Of a DNA stretch of 5,222 bases, positions 1 through 5,222 are shown in pieces. The notes under the pieces were generated by a model. The model was not told the origin of the DNA, made no database searches, and saw nothing but the letters and a program-made list of their open reading frames with translations. A program made the position numbers and the translations under genes. Location of the stretch: contig CAYVLI010000217.1 in assembly GCA_964452105.1 (NCBI GenBank), positions 1-5,222 on the forward strand, read 5' to 3'. Position 1 is the first letter of the stretch. Each line of letters begins with the position of its first letter. This stretch comes from CAYVLI01 sp964452105 [NCBI: uncultured Nitrospinota bacterium]. GTDB taxonomy: Bacteria; JAUXIQ01.

Positions 1-8
1 AAAAGTCC

Positions 9-88
9 CAAGGGGCGAACGGTCTGCCACGCCCATAACAAGTTATCTCTATTATTTTACACCTGATTAACATACAAGGGGCGAACGG
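9..88. repeat. 14-bp direct repeat, two copies 66 bp apart
   Basis: The sequence CAAGGGGCGAACGG occurs at 9-22 and again, identically, at 75-88. The first copy is followed by TCTGCCACGCCC, so GGGCG (13-17) can pair with CGCCC (30-34) as a weak hairpin. The 52 bp between the copies are AT-rich and unrelated. The GGGGCGA core also begins the hairpin repeat at 2207-2244, so these are probably decayed members of a dispersed palindromic intergenic repeat family. That link is an inference from the short shared core. Confidence 0.6.
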
Positions 89-122
89 CCGTGCGCTCTC
101 ACATTGAGGATGAAACAACGGC

Positions 123-146
123 AGGCGGGAGATGCTTCTCGCGCCT
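123..146. repeat. GC-rich hairpin, 10-bp stem with one mismatch
   Basis: Arm 123-132 (AGGCGGGAGA) pairs with arm 137-146 (TCTCGCGCCT) around a 4-nt loop TGCT, with one G/G mismatch. No T-run follows on either strand, so it is not an intrinsic terminator. It may be part of a structured leader or another degenerate intergenic repeat. Confidence 0.45.
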
Positions 147-268
147 CAGTGCCTTCACGGTCTGAACATCTGCCATCTGTTATCTGCCAGCTGCTGCCTG
201 AAGGAAGTGGCTTGAGCGACGGGGGGGTAGGAGCAACCCGCAAACGTGCGACTACAGTTCTCCGGGAA

Positions 269-297
269 TTGACTTCAGCATGGGGACGTGCTAACTT
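269..297 (+). promoter_or_regulatory. Possible weak promoter for larE
   Basis: TTGACT at 269-274 matches five of six bases of the sigma-70 -35 consensus. After a 17-nt spacer comes TAACTT (292-297), a poor -10 matching about three of six bases. It lies roughly 85 nt upstream of the chosen larE start and would put the 315-356 stems into the leader transcript. Only the -35 box and the spacing are good. Confidence 0.25.
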
Positions 298-314
298 TTG
301 TGAGCGAAGAAAAG

Positions 315-356
315 AGGATACGCCGCAGGAAATATAGTTGAATCAGGTATCCTGCG
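315..356 (+). promoter_or_regulatory. Two mutually exclusive stems in the larE leader
   Basis: AGGATAC (315-321) is the exact reverse complement of GTATCCT (347-353). CGCAGGA (324-330) is the exact reverse complement of TCCTGCG (350-356). The right-hand arms overlap at 350-353, so a leader RNA could form one stem or the other but not both. The larE ribosome binding site (375-379) lies about 19 nt downstream. The pairing is seen directly; a regulatory role is inference. Neither stem is followed by a T-run, so this is not a terminator/antiterminator pair. Confidence 0.35.
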
Positions 357-374
357 ACATGTATTGCAAGCAGC

Positions 375-379
375 GGAGG
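375..379 (+). promoter_or_regulatory. Ribosome binding site that decides the larE start
   Basis: GGAGG at 375-379 is 5 nt upstream of a TTG at 385. No comparable Shine-Dalgarno sequence precedes the TTG at 364 or the ATG at 409. The site would itself be coding if translation began at 364, which argues for the 385 start. Confidence 0.6.
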
Positions 380-384
380 CGACG

Positions 385-1209
385 TTGGATAACAACCTTC
401 AAGCCAAGATGGATAAACTCCAGAATATTCTAACCGATATGGGCAGCGTACTCATCGCATATTCTGGCGGCGTGGACAGCACCTTCCTGCTGGGAGCGGC
501 GAAGAGAGCGCTCCAGGACAAGGTGGTGGCGCTCACCGCAAGGTCTTCCACTTACCCTTCCTCCGAGCTCCAGGAAGCCATCCAGATAGCAGGAGAGTTG
601 AACGTGCGCCACGTGGTGGTGGACTCTGAGGAACTGGATATACCCGGCTTCAGGGAGAACCCGCCTGACAGGTGCTACTACTGCAAGTCGGAGCTGTTCA
701 CCAAGGCTCTCTCTGTGGCGAAAGAGCACGGGGTGGCTGTGGTGTGCGACGGCACAAACTTTGATGATGAGGGAGATTTCCGCCCCGGAATCAGGGCCGC
801 CTGCGATCTGGGTGTGCGCAGCCCGCTCAAAGAGGCCGGCCTCACCAAAGACGATATACGCGCCCTCTCGCGCGATATGGGCCTGCCCACCTGGAACAAA
901 CCGGCCCTGGCCTGCCTTTCCTCCCGCTTCCCCTACGGCGAAGAGATAACCGCCGACAAGCTCTCCATGGTGGAGAAAGCGGAGGCCTTCCTGCGCTCAC
1001 TGGGCTACAGGCAGCTCCGGGTGCGGCACCACGGGAACATGGCCCGCATAGAACTGGCTCCGGAGGAGCTAAAAAAATTCCTGCAATCCGGAGAGGCCAA
1101 AAAAGTAGCCGACGAACTCAAGTCCATCGGCTATACCTACGTGACACTCGACCTGGAAGGCTACCGCACCGGCAGCATGAACGAAGTACTTCCGAGGGAA
1201 CCTTTTTAG
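385..1209 (+). CDS. larE: ATP-dependent sacrificial sulfur transferase, LarE family
   Basis: This is an N-type ATP pyrophosphatase (PP-loop) protein of the LarE family, 274 residues from the TTG start at 385. LarE activates the carboxylate of the nickel-pincer cofactor precursor (pyridinium dicarboxylate mononucleotide) by adenylylation and replaces it with sulfur, supplying lactate racemase-type enzymes. Numbered from this start, the PP-loop SGGVDST is at 27-33, a CYYC motif has cysteines at 97 and 100, and the conserved ACLSSRFPYG segment carries Cys177, matching Cys176, the sacrificial cysteine of the Lactobacillus plantarum enzyme. The three-cysteine pattern is the one associated with LarE proteins that use an iron-sulfur cluster to carry sulfur rather than sacrificing the cysteine. 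No larA, larB or larC is in the window. The gene stands alone and is closed by a strong terminator. The last few residues (PREPF) and the stop lie inside a palindromic repeat. Alternative starts are TTG 364 and ATG 409. Confidence 0.88.
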   Translation: MDNNLQAKMDKLQNILTDMGSVLIAYSGGVDSTFLLGAAKRALQDKVVALTARSSTYPSSELQEAIQIAGELNVRHVVVDSEELDIPGFRENPPDRCYYCKSELFTKALSVAKEHGVAVVCDGTNFDDEGDFRPGIRAACDLGVRSPLKEAGLTKDDIRALSRDMGLPTWNKPALACLSSRFPYGEEITADKLSMVEKAEAFLRSLGYRQLRVRHHGNMARIELAPEELKKFLQSGEAKKVADELKSIGYTYVTLDLEGYRTGSMNEVLPREPF

Positions 1210-1316
1210 TAAAAAGGTTCCCTCGAATTCCCTCCAAAAACTTTTATACAAAGGACATATATAAGAGTCTTTGGGAAGGAGTTTGGGGAAACCCTTTCTG
1301 CCAGAAAGGGTTTCCC
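1193..1316. repeat. Nested palindromic element (~124 bp) between convergent genes
   Basis: The element has three levels of symmetry. The left end is a perfect 15-bp stem (1193-1207 with 1211-1225, loop AGT) that includes the larE stop codon. The right end is a perfect 14-bp stem (1286-1299 with 1303-1316, loop GCC). The stretch between also folds on itself: 1218-1248 pairs with 1260-1290 at 26 of 31 positions (21 Watson-Crick, 5 G-T), around an 11-nt loop. The whole is one imperfect inverted repeat with self-complementary tips, which can adopt one long stem or three separate hairpins. This resembles a REP/BIME-type or MITE-like intergenic element. No transposase or flanking target-site duplication is evident, and only one copy is in the window. 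Confidence 0.7.
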
Positions 1317-1326
1317 TTGTCTTTTT
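1286..1326 (+). terminator. Rho-independent terminator of larE
   Basis: A perfect 14-bp stem (GGGAAACCCTTTCT, 1286-1299, with 1303-1316, loop GCC) is followed by TTGTCTTTTT (1317-1326) on the forward strand. It lies about 77 nt after the larE stop. The T-run overlaps the stop codon of the convergent crotonase gene. On the reverse strand the hairpin is not followed by a T-run, so termination of the crotonase transcript here would be weaker. The hairpin doubles as the right end of the nested palindrome. Confidence 0.8.
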
Positions 1327-2116
1327 ACATGCCCTTGAAGTTGGGTTTACGCTTCTCGATGAAGGCTCTGACTCCCTCCAGGTGGTCCTGGGTGGCTACC
1401 GAGTGGCCCTCCAGAGATATGGAGGTGTCCATGATGAGGTCTGCTATGAACCTGAGGGTCTTGTTCACGGAAATCTTGGTGTAGTTTATGGCCACCAACG
1501 CGCCGCCGGCCAGCCTCTGCGCCATCTTGTTCACTTCTTCATCGAGCTGCTCCGGCGGGACGGCTTTGTTGATAAGGCCAATTGTAGCGGCTTCCGAGGC
1601 GTCTATGAGGTCACCTGTGAACAGGAACCTCTTGGCCCGGCACATGCCGATTAGGAAGGGCCAAATAACCGCTCCGCCGTCGCCGGCCACCAGGCCGACC
1701 TGAACGTGGGGATCGCCAATTTTGGCCTTTTCGGAAGCGATGATAATGTCGCAGAAAAGAGCTATGGTCGCCCCCAGACCTATGGCATGGCCGTTTAGCT
1801 TGGCTATGACCGGCTTCTCCAGGTCTATGAGGTCCATTACTATTTTCTTGCCTTCCGGCATGATGCTGCGGAAGGTGCCCGGTTTCTGCATCTCCTCCAT
1901 CCACTTGATGTCGCCGCCGGCGCAGAAGGCCTTGTTGGCCCCTGTAAGCACCACCACCTTGGCCTCATGGTCCATGTTGGCGTCGGCGAATACCTGGGAA
2001 AGCTCGTAATGCAGCTCTGCGTTGACGGCGTTCATCTCGGGCCGGTTTAGAGCGATGGTAAGAACAGGGCCGTCGCGGTCTATCTTGATGCACTTGTACT
2101 TGCTGTAATCCACCAT
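1325..2116 (-). CDS. Enoyl-CoA hydratase/isomerase (crotonase) family protein
   Basis: This 263-residue protein has the usual length and layout of a single-domain crotonase, a family that stabilises CoA-thioester enolates in an oxyanion hole. The first hole segment is AFCAGGDI (63-70). The second is NGHAIGLGATIALFCDIIIASE (108-129, given by position), followed by GDPHVQVGLVAGDGG (134-148). Aligned by eye with rat mitochondrial enoyl-CoA hydratase, the two catalytic glutamates (E144 and E164) are replaced by Thr117 and His137, so ordinary hydration of 2-enoyl-CoA is doubtful. Asp146 in the GDGG motif lies near the site and could be an alternative acid/base. The ATG has a strong AAGGAGG (2124-2130) at 7 nt and its own promoter upstream. 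The acyl-CoA synthetase gene lies upstream on the same strand, which supports a role in acyl-CoA metabolism. The exact reaction (isomerase, hydratase of an unusual substrate, hydrolase or other) cannot be assigned. Confidence 0.88.
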   Translation of the reverse strand: MVDYSKYKCIKIDRDGPVLTIALNRPEMNAVNAELHYELSQVFADANMDHEAKVVVLTGANKAFCAGGDIKWMEEMQKPGTFRSIMPEGKKIVMDLIDLEKPVIAKLNGHAIGLGATIALFCDIIIASEKAKIGDPHVQVGLVAGDGGAVIWPFLIGMCRAKRFLFTGDLIDASEAATIGLINKAVPPEQLDEEVNKMAQRLAGGALVAINYTKISVNKTLRFIADLIMDTSISLEGHSVATQDHLEGVRAFIEKRKPNFKGM

Positions 2117-2123
2117 AGCAATG

Positions 2124-2130
2124 CCTCCTT
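2124..2130 (-). promoter_or_regulatory. Strong ribosome binding site of the crotonase gene
   Basis: AAGGAGG on the reverse strand, 7 nt before the ATG at 2116, is nearly a perfect anti-Shine-Dalgarno match. It fixes the start and suggests efficient translation, unlike the weak or absent sites of the two genes upstream. Confidence 0.75.
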
Positions 2131-2164
2131 ATAAGGAAGTAATAGATGTAATTTATCGTGGCAG

Positions 2165-2194
2165 ATATTAGCAGAGCTTCCGATGGTGTGTCAA
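2165..2194 (-). promoter_or_regulatory. Sigma-70-type promoter for the crotonase gene
   Basis: On the reverse strand a perfect -35 box TTGACA (2189-2194) is followed, after an 18-nt spacer, by TAATAT (2165-2170), which matches four of six bases of the -10 consensus. Transcription would start near 2158, giving a leader of about 40 nt that carries the strong ribosome binding site. The promoter lies in the gap after the acyl-CoA synthetase, so the crotonase need not depend on read-through. Confidence 0.6.
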
Positions 2195-2205
2195 CAATAT
2201 AGGAT

Positions 2206-2244
2206 AGGGGCGATCCCGCGTATCGCGGGATGAAACCCGCCCCC
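2206..2244. repeat. GC-rich palindromic intergenic repeat
   Basis: A perfect 8-bp inner stem, ATCCCGCG (2213-2220) with CGCGGGAT (2224-2231), closes a TAT loop. An outer stem pairs GGGGCG (2207-2212) with CGCCCC (2238-2243), leaving GAAACC as a one-sided bulge. No T-run follows on either strand, so it is not a standard intrinsic terminator, although it sits just after the acyl-CoA synthetase stop. Its form resembles dispersed hairpin repeats of environmental bacterial genomes, and it shares the GGGGCGA core with the direct repeat at 9-88. Confidence 0.65.
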
Positions 2245-2274
2245 ACTACTGCCATGAATGATTAGCCTGGAATG

Positions 2275-4065
2275 CTATTGATACATCTTGTCGAGGACGT
2301 CGGCGTATTTCTTCTCCACCTCTCTGCGTTTGACCTTGAGTGTGGGGGTTATCTCGCCCCCTTCGACGGTGAAATCCTGAGGCAGAATAGTGAACTTCTT
2401 TATCTGCTGTACCCGGGCAACCTGTTCGTTGGCCTTATCCACAGCCTTCTGGACGGAAGTGATGATCTCCGGGTTAGAGGCCAGCCCTGCGGGATCGTCG
2501 ATGCTTATGCCTCGTTCGCCAGCGAGTTTTACCGATTCCTCGGGGTCCAGCGTGATGAGCGCCGAGAGGAAATTACGCCTGTCCCCATGCACCAGCACCT
2601 GGCTGATGAGTGGATCGGTCTTCACAATATTTTCTATATTTGAGGGGGTGATGTTTTTCCCGCCGGCGGTGACTATGATGTTCTTCTTGCGGTCTGTGAT
2701 GCGCAGAAAGCCGTCCTCATCGATGACACCGATATCACCCGTGTACAACCAGCCGTCTTTTATGGTCTCGCGGGTCTCCTCTTCCCTGTTCAGGTAGCCC
2801 TTGAAGACCACGTCGCCGCGGATGAGTATCTCGCCGTCCTCGGCCAGCCTCACTTCCGTGTCTGGTATGGCCGGCCCCACGGTTCCGAACTTGTAGTTAT
2901 CCAGCGTGTTGGAGTTACTTACGCCGGTACTCTCGGTGAGGCCGTAAACTTCGATTATCAACATGCCTGCGGCGTGGAAGAATTCAAGGATATCCAGAGC
3001 GATTGGAGCCGCCCCGGTCACGAAGAACTTGACGCGGCCGCCGAAAACGTTGCGCAGCTTCTTGAGCACCAGGACATCAGCGAATCCATGTTTGAACCTG
3101 AGTCCCAGAGGGATGGCCTCTTTTTTCTGCTTATGCCTGCTGACCTCTAGCCCCACCTTCATGGCCCAGTTGAAAATCCTCTGTTTCCCGGGCTTGGCGC
3201 TCTCTACGCCGGTGAGGACTCTGGTGTGCACCTTTTCGAAGATGCGAGGCACGCTTCCGAAAATGGTAGGCTTAACCTCCTGAGAGTTCTCGATGAGCTT
3301 GTCCAGGCTTTCAGCGTAGTAGGCTTCAACCCCATTATAGACTCGCAAAAGGAAACCCACCACGTGCTCCGCCACGTGGGACATGGGAAGGAAGGCCATC
3401 ATGGAATCGCCCTCCTGAGAGGGGATCACGTGCTCCAGAGACCTTAGCTGGGCCATGATGTTCTTGTGGGTGATGATGGCGCCCTTGGGCGGGCCGGTGG
3501 TGCCGGAGGTGTAGATGAGGATAGCCGTATCATCAGGCGCTACGCTTCCCTCAAGCCGCTCCAGCTCTGCGCTCAATTCATCGGAGCGCTGATTTCCCTT
3601 TTCCATCAGGTCACGTAGGCTCAAGACGGCGTCGTTCTGCGGGGCGGAGTATTCATCCCATACAATGATGTGCGTGAGGCCTTCCAGGCTCTCTTTGACC
3701 GATAGAATTTTATCGAGCTGTTCCTGATTTTCCACGAATACAATCTTAGAACCTGAGTCCTTGATTATGTATTCCGCCTGGTGGGCGGTATTTGTCTGAT
3801 AGATACCCACGCTAATACCACCGGCGCAGATTACCCCAAAATCGCAGACAACCCACTCGGGGCGGGTATCGCCCAGGATAGAGACGGTATCCCCTTTCTG
3901 AAGGCCCAGGGACATAAGGCCCAGGGAGACTTCTCTGGCCTGCCGACGAAACTCCTCCCATGTTGTGGATGCCCATCCGGACTTCTCCTTGATGAAATAA
4001 GCCGGCCTGGGGCCAGACGCCTCCACCCGTTTCTTAAACATTTCCACCGCTGTGCTCGCTTCCAT
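2275..4065 (-). CDS. Long-chain fatty-acid--CoA ligase (AMP-forming acyl-CoA synthetase)
   Basis: This 596-residue enzyme has the length and motif order of bacterial long-chain acyl-CoA synthetases of the ANL adenylating superfamily. It would activate a carboxylic acid with ATP to an acyl-adenylate and then transfer the acyl group to CoA. The phosphate-binding loop YTSGTTGPPKG is at 185-195, the aromatic/adenine motif YGLTEST at 374-380, and the ATP-ribose aspartate in YTGDIG at 441-446 (Asp444). The hinge and C-terminal domain begin around DRKKNIIVTAGGKNI (458-472). The catalytic lysine is probably Lys577, in PTLKVKR near the C-terminus. There is no signal peptide or clear membrane segment, so it should be cytoplasmic or peripheral. 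The start ATG follows AAGGGG (4072-4077) at 6 nt. It begins 31 nt after the methyltransferase stop, which suggests co-transcription. Substrate chain length cannot be read from sequence, and a branched or aromatic acid is possible. Confidence 0.9.
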   Translation of the reverse strand: MEASTAVEMFKKRVEASGPRPAYFIKEKSGWASTTWEEFRRQAREVSLGLMSLGLQKGDTVSILGDTRPEWVVCDFGVICAGGISVGIYQTNTAHQAEYIIKDSGSKIVFVENQEQLDKILSVKESLEGLTHIIVWDEYSAPQNDAVLSLRDLMEKGNQRSDELSAELERLEGSVAPDDTAILIYTSGTTGPPKGAIITHKNIMAQLRSLEHVIPSQEGDSMMAFLPMSHVAEHVVGFLLRVYNGVEAYYAESLDKLIENSQEVKPTIFGSVPRIFEKVHTRVLTGVESAKPGKQRIFNWAMKVGLEVSRHKQKKEAIPLGLRFKHGFADVLVLKKLRNVFGGRVKFFVTGAAPIALDILEFFHAAGMLIIEVYGLTESTGVSNSNTLDNYKFGTVGPAIPDTEVRLAEDGEILIRGDVVFKGYLNREEETRETIKDGWLYTGDIGVIDEDGFLRITDRKKNIIVTAGGKNITPSNIENIVKTDPLISQVLVHGDRRNFLSALITLDPEESVKLAGERGISIDDPAGLASNPEIITSVQKAVDKANEQVARVQQIKKFTILPQDFTVEGGEITPTLKVKRREVEKKYADVLDKMYQ

Positions 4066-4096
4066 AGCGCACCCCTTTTCTTACAGTTCACTATGA

Positions 4097-4837
4097 TTAA
4101 TCAAGGCCTTTCCATAGCTTCTCATCACGAAAGGTTGGACTTGCCTGTGAAAAATGATTTTCCTGAACCCTTTTACGGGCGGTAAGAAACCAGTGGTAGT
4201 TCTCCTTCCCTTTCATTTCTTCAAAGAAGCAGGAACCCGATTCCTCCGTCAGATGCTCGAAGTCGAACCCTCGAAAGTACAGGCGTACATCTTCTTCCTC
4301 CAGAAAATAGTGGAGTATTCCCGCTTCAACCCCTGAATCACGCAGGAAAGTCTTTTCATCAACGATAACACCCCTGCCGAAATTATGATGCCTGAGGGCG
4401 GCCATGGTGGCAATGAGATGTCCACCCGGCTTGAGTACTCGCCATATCTCGGATGCGCTCCTGCGAATACCTTTCGAATCGTTATGGTGAATCACATTTA
4501 TGCTCACAACAAGATCGAAGAGCCCGTCCGCATAGGGGAGGTTTTGCATCTCTCCCTGCTTCAGGAACGCCGATAACCCCTCTGCATGCAGATTGAGGGC
4601 GGTCTTTTCCAGCGCCTTGCGCGAAACGTCGAGCCCGTGAGTCTCCAGACCTCCGCGTGCCAGCAGGATGCAGTGCCTGCCTGTGCCGCAACCCAGGTCC
4701 AGAGCCCGCCCTTTCAGGTTCAACCTGTTTAGCTCCCTCACCAGGAAGCTTAGAGGCGCTGAAATATCCCCTTCTGAAGAAGCGAATATTTCTTCCCATC
4801 TATGTGAATAGGTTTCCTGAGACACTTGTTTATTCAA
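4097..4837 (-). CDS. Class I SAM-dependent methyltransferase
   Basis: This 246-residue protein has a Rossmann-fold methyltransferase core of the Methyltransf_11/25 type, with some likeness to TehB-like proteins. Motif I is ALDLGCGTGRH (45-55, SAM glycine loop). The acidic residue after strand 2 is Asp70 in GLDVS. Motif IV spans YADGLFDLVVSINVIHH (102-118), and the post-core RVLKPGGHL is at 133-141. The C-terminal part (about 150-220) is variable and probably determines the substrate, which I cannot name. No ATG start exists near the N-terminus. The best choice is TTG at 4837, with GTG at 4825 and CTG at 4849 as alternatives, and none has a clear Shine-Dalgarno sequence. The hydrolase gene upstream ends 24 nt before the TTG in the same frame, so translation may be coupled to it. 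The acyl-CoA synthetase follows 31 nt downstream. Confidence 0.82.
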   Translation of the reverse strand: MNKQVSQETYSHRWEEIFASSEGDISAPLSFLVRELNRLNLKGRALDLGCGTGRHCILLARGGLETHGLDVSRKALEKTALNLHAEGLSAFLKQGEMQNLPYADGLFDLVVSINVIHHNDSKGIRRSASEIWRVLKPGGHLIATMAALRHHNFGRGVIVDEKTFLRDSGVEAGILHYFLEEEDVRLYFRGFDFEHLTEESGSCFFEEMKGKENYHWFLTARKRVQENHFSQASPTFRDEKLWKGLD

Positions 4838-4861
4838 AGTCTGGAGCAGGGGGTTGCGGTT

Positions 4862-5222
4862 TTAAGCTCTTTGTTCCTCAAGACCCAGTATATAGCGGGG
4901 GTTTTTCACCAACATCTTTTCCAGTTGAGCAATAGTGATACCATGGTCGGCCAGCAGCTTTGAAAACTCACGGAGGGAATCACTGGGGCCGGGGTTATTC
5001 CGCTGACCGGCATCTGAAGAAAGTATGCAATGTCCAGCGCCTATTTCATTGATGTATTTGGCCATGAGGTCGGGGTGGTAATCTTCCGGATTGTCCCTGT
5101 CCAGGTACATGATGTAGCAGAATTCGACGAAGGCGCCCTTGCCTGCGAGTCTCATCTGCACTTCCAGTGGCATACTGATGTCTTTCTGCATCGGATGAGT
5201 GAGGATGACCTTGCACCCCATA
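4862..5222 (-). CDS. Metal-dependent hydrolase, DUF6282-like, C-terminal part
   Basis: The last 120 or so codons of a gene that enters from the right edge of the window. The ATG at 5221 is probably internal, because the protein starts in mid-domain with GCKVILTHP. The visible part resembles the C-terminal half of amidohydrolase-like TIM barrels, especially DUF6282. An early THP (residues 8-10 of the visible part) offers a histidine metal ligand. CILSSDAGQ (65-73) carries the typical late aspartate ligand (Asp70). The end KNPRYILGLEE matches the usual NPxxLLGL close of these enzymes. Family knowledge predicts cytoplasmic hydrolysis or decarboxylation at a metal centre, but no substrate is known to me. 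It is the first visible gene of the reverse-strand cluster, 24 nt before the methyltransferase. TatD-like or other amidohydrolase membership is the main alternative. Confidence 0.65.
   Translation of the reverse strand, partial: MGCKVILTHPMQKDISMPLEVQMRLAGKGAFVEFCYIMYLDRDNPEDYHPDLMAKYINEIGAGHCILSSDAGQRNNPGPSDSLREFSKLLADHGITIAQLEKMLVKNPRYILGLEEQRA

Larger units (their letters stand above)
1..384. other. Intergenic region upstream of larE, no convincing gene
   Basis: No reading frame here has a ribosome binding site, recognisable protein motif or plausible composition. The only frame of any length (104-337, starting at a TTG) gives an Arg/Ser-rich, low-order protein with no Shine-Dalgarno sequence. 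The stretch contains a 14-bp direct repeat near the left edge, a 10-bp hairpin at 123-146, short iterations of ATCTGCCA at 168-175 and 182-189, a run of seven G at 221-227, and competing stems at 315-356. The end of any upstream gene lies outside the window. I could not match the region to a riboswitch class. Confidence 0.6.

Noticed and set aside
9-88. CRISPR-like pair of direct repeats
   Set aside because: There are only two 14-bp copies, with no further unit at the 66-bp period and no cas gene.
104-337. Open frame of 77 codons on the forward strand upstream of larE
   Set aside because: It starts at a TTG without a Shine-Dalgarno sequence, has no recognisable motif, and its composition looks like translated non-coding DNA.
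200-384. Riboswitch in the larE leader
   Set aside because: I looked for known conserved cores (cobalamin, SAM, molybdenum cofactor, fluoride, preQ1) and recognised none; only short competing stems can be supported.
1193-1225. Intrinsic terminator formed by the left hairpin of the palindrome
   Set aside because: The T-run is inside the stem rather than after it, and no U-tract follows on either strand; the right hairpin is the terminator.
1271-1654. Forward open frame antisense to the crotonase
   Set aside because: It lies almost wholly opposite a gene with clear family motifs and has no ribosome binding site; it mirrors the crotonase coding constraint.
2206-2244. Rho-independent terminator for the acyl-CoA synthetase
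   Set aside because: The hairpin is stable but no T-run follows it on the reverse strand, so it was called a palindromic repeat instead.
2390-2797. Forward open frame antisense to the acyl-CoA synthetase (others at 2963-3283 and 3781-4185)
   Set aside because: All lie opposite well-conserved adenylation motifs and encode no recognisable protein.

Overview
The window looks like ordinary bacterial chromosome at moderate GC (about 55% by eye), with metabolic genes and several palindromic intergenic elements. The gene set is a stand-alone LarE-type sulfur transferase, a crotonase, a long-chain acyl-CoA synthetase, a SAM methyltransferase and a DUF6282-like hydrolase. Together with GC-rich hairpin repeats of the GGGGCGA...CGCCCC kind, it suggests an anaerobic environmental bacterium that uses acyl-CoA chemistry. 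I suspect the Dehalococcoidia/Chloroflexota, but this is a weak inference, because no phylogenetic marker gene is present.

Layout. Positions 1-384 hold no convincing gene, only a 14-bp direct repeat (9-22 and 75-88), a GC-rich hairpin (123-146) and two mutually exclusive inverted-repeat stems (315-356) just upstream of larE. larE (385-1209, +) is the only forward gene. It is best started at a TTG preceded by GGAGG. It converges on a crotonase gene (1325-2116, -). Between them lies a nested palindrome of about 124 bp (1193-1316), which supplies the last codons and stop of larE and ends in a strong forward terminator.

The reverse strand reads, in transcription order: the C-terminal part of a DUF6282-like metal-dependent hydrolase (runs off the right edge), a class I methyltransferase after 24 nt, a long-chain acyl-CoA synthetase after 31 nt, then a 158-nt gap and the crotonase. 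The gap contains a hairpin repeat and a good sigma-70-type promoter (TTGACA, 18 nt, TAATAT). The crotonase is therefore probably transcribed from its own promoter as well as, or instead of, by read-through.

Functionally, the acyl-CoA synthetase would activate a fatty or other carboxylic acid to its CoA thioester, and the crotonase would act on a CoA thioester. The crotonase lacks both glutamates of classical enoyl-CoA hydratases, so its reaction is open. LarE supplies sulfur by an ATP-dependent route, and its three-cysteine pattern resembles the iron-sulfur type of LarE. I found no phage, transposase, CRISPR, tRNA or rRNA signal, and no clear new multi-gene system. The most unusual items are the compound palindrome at the larE 3' end and the atypical crotonase active site.
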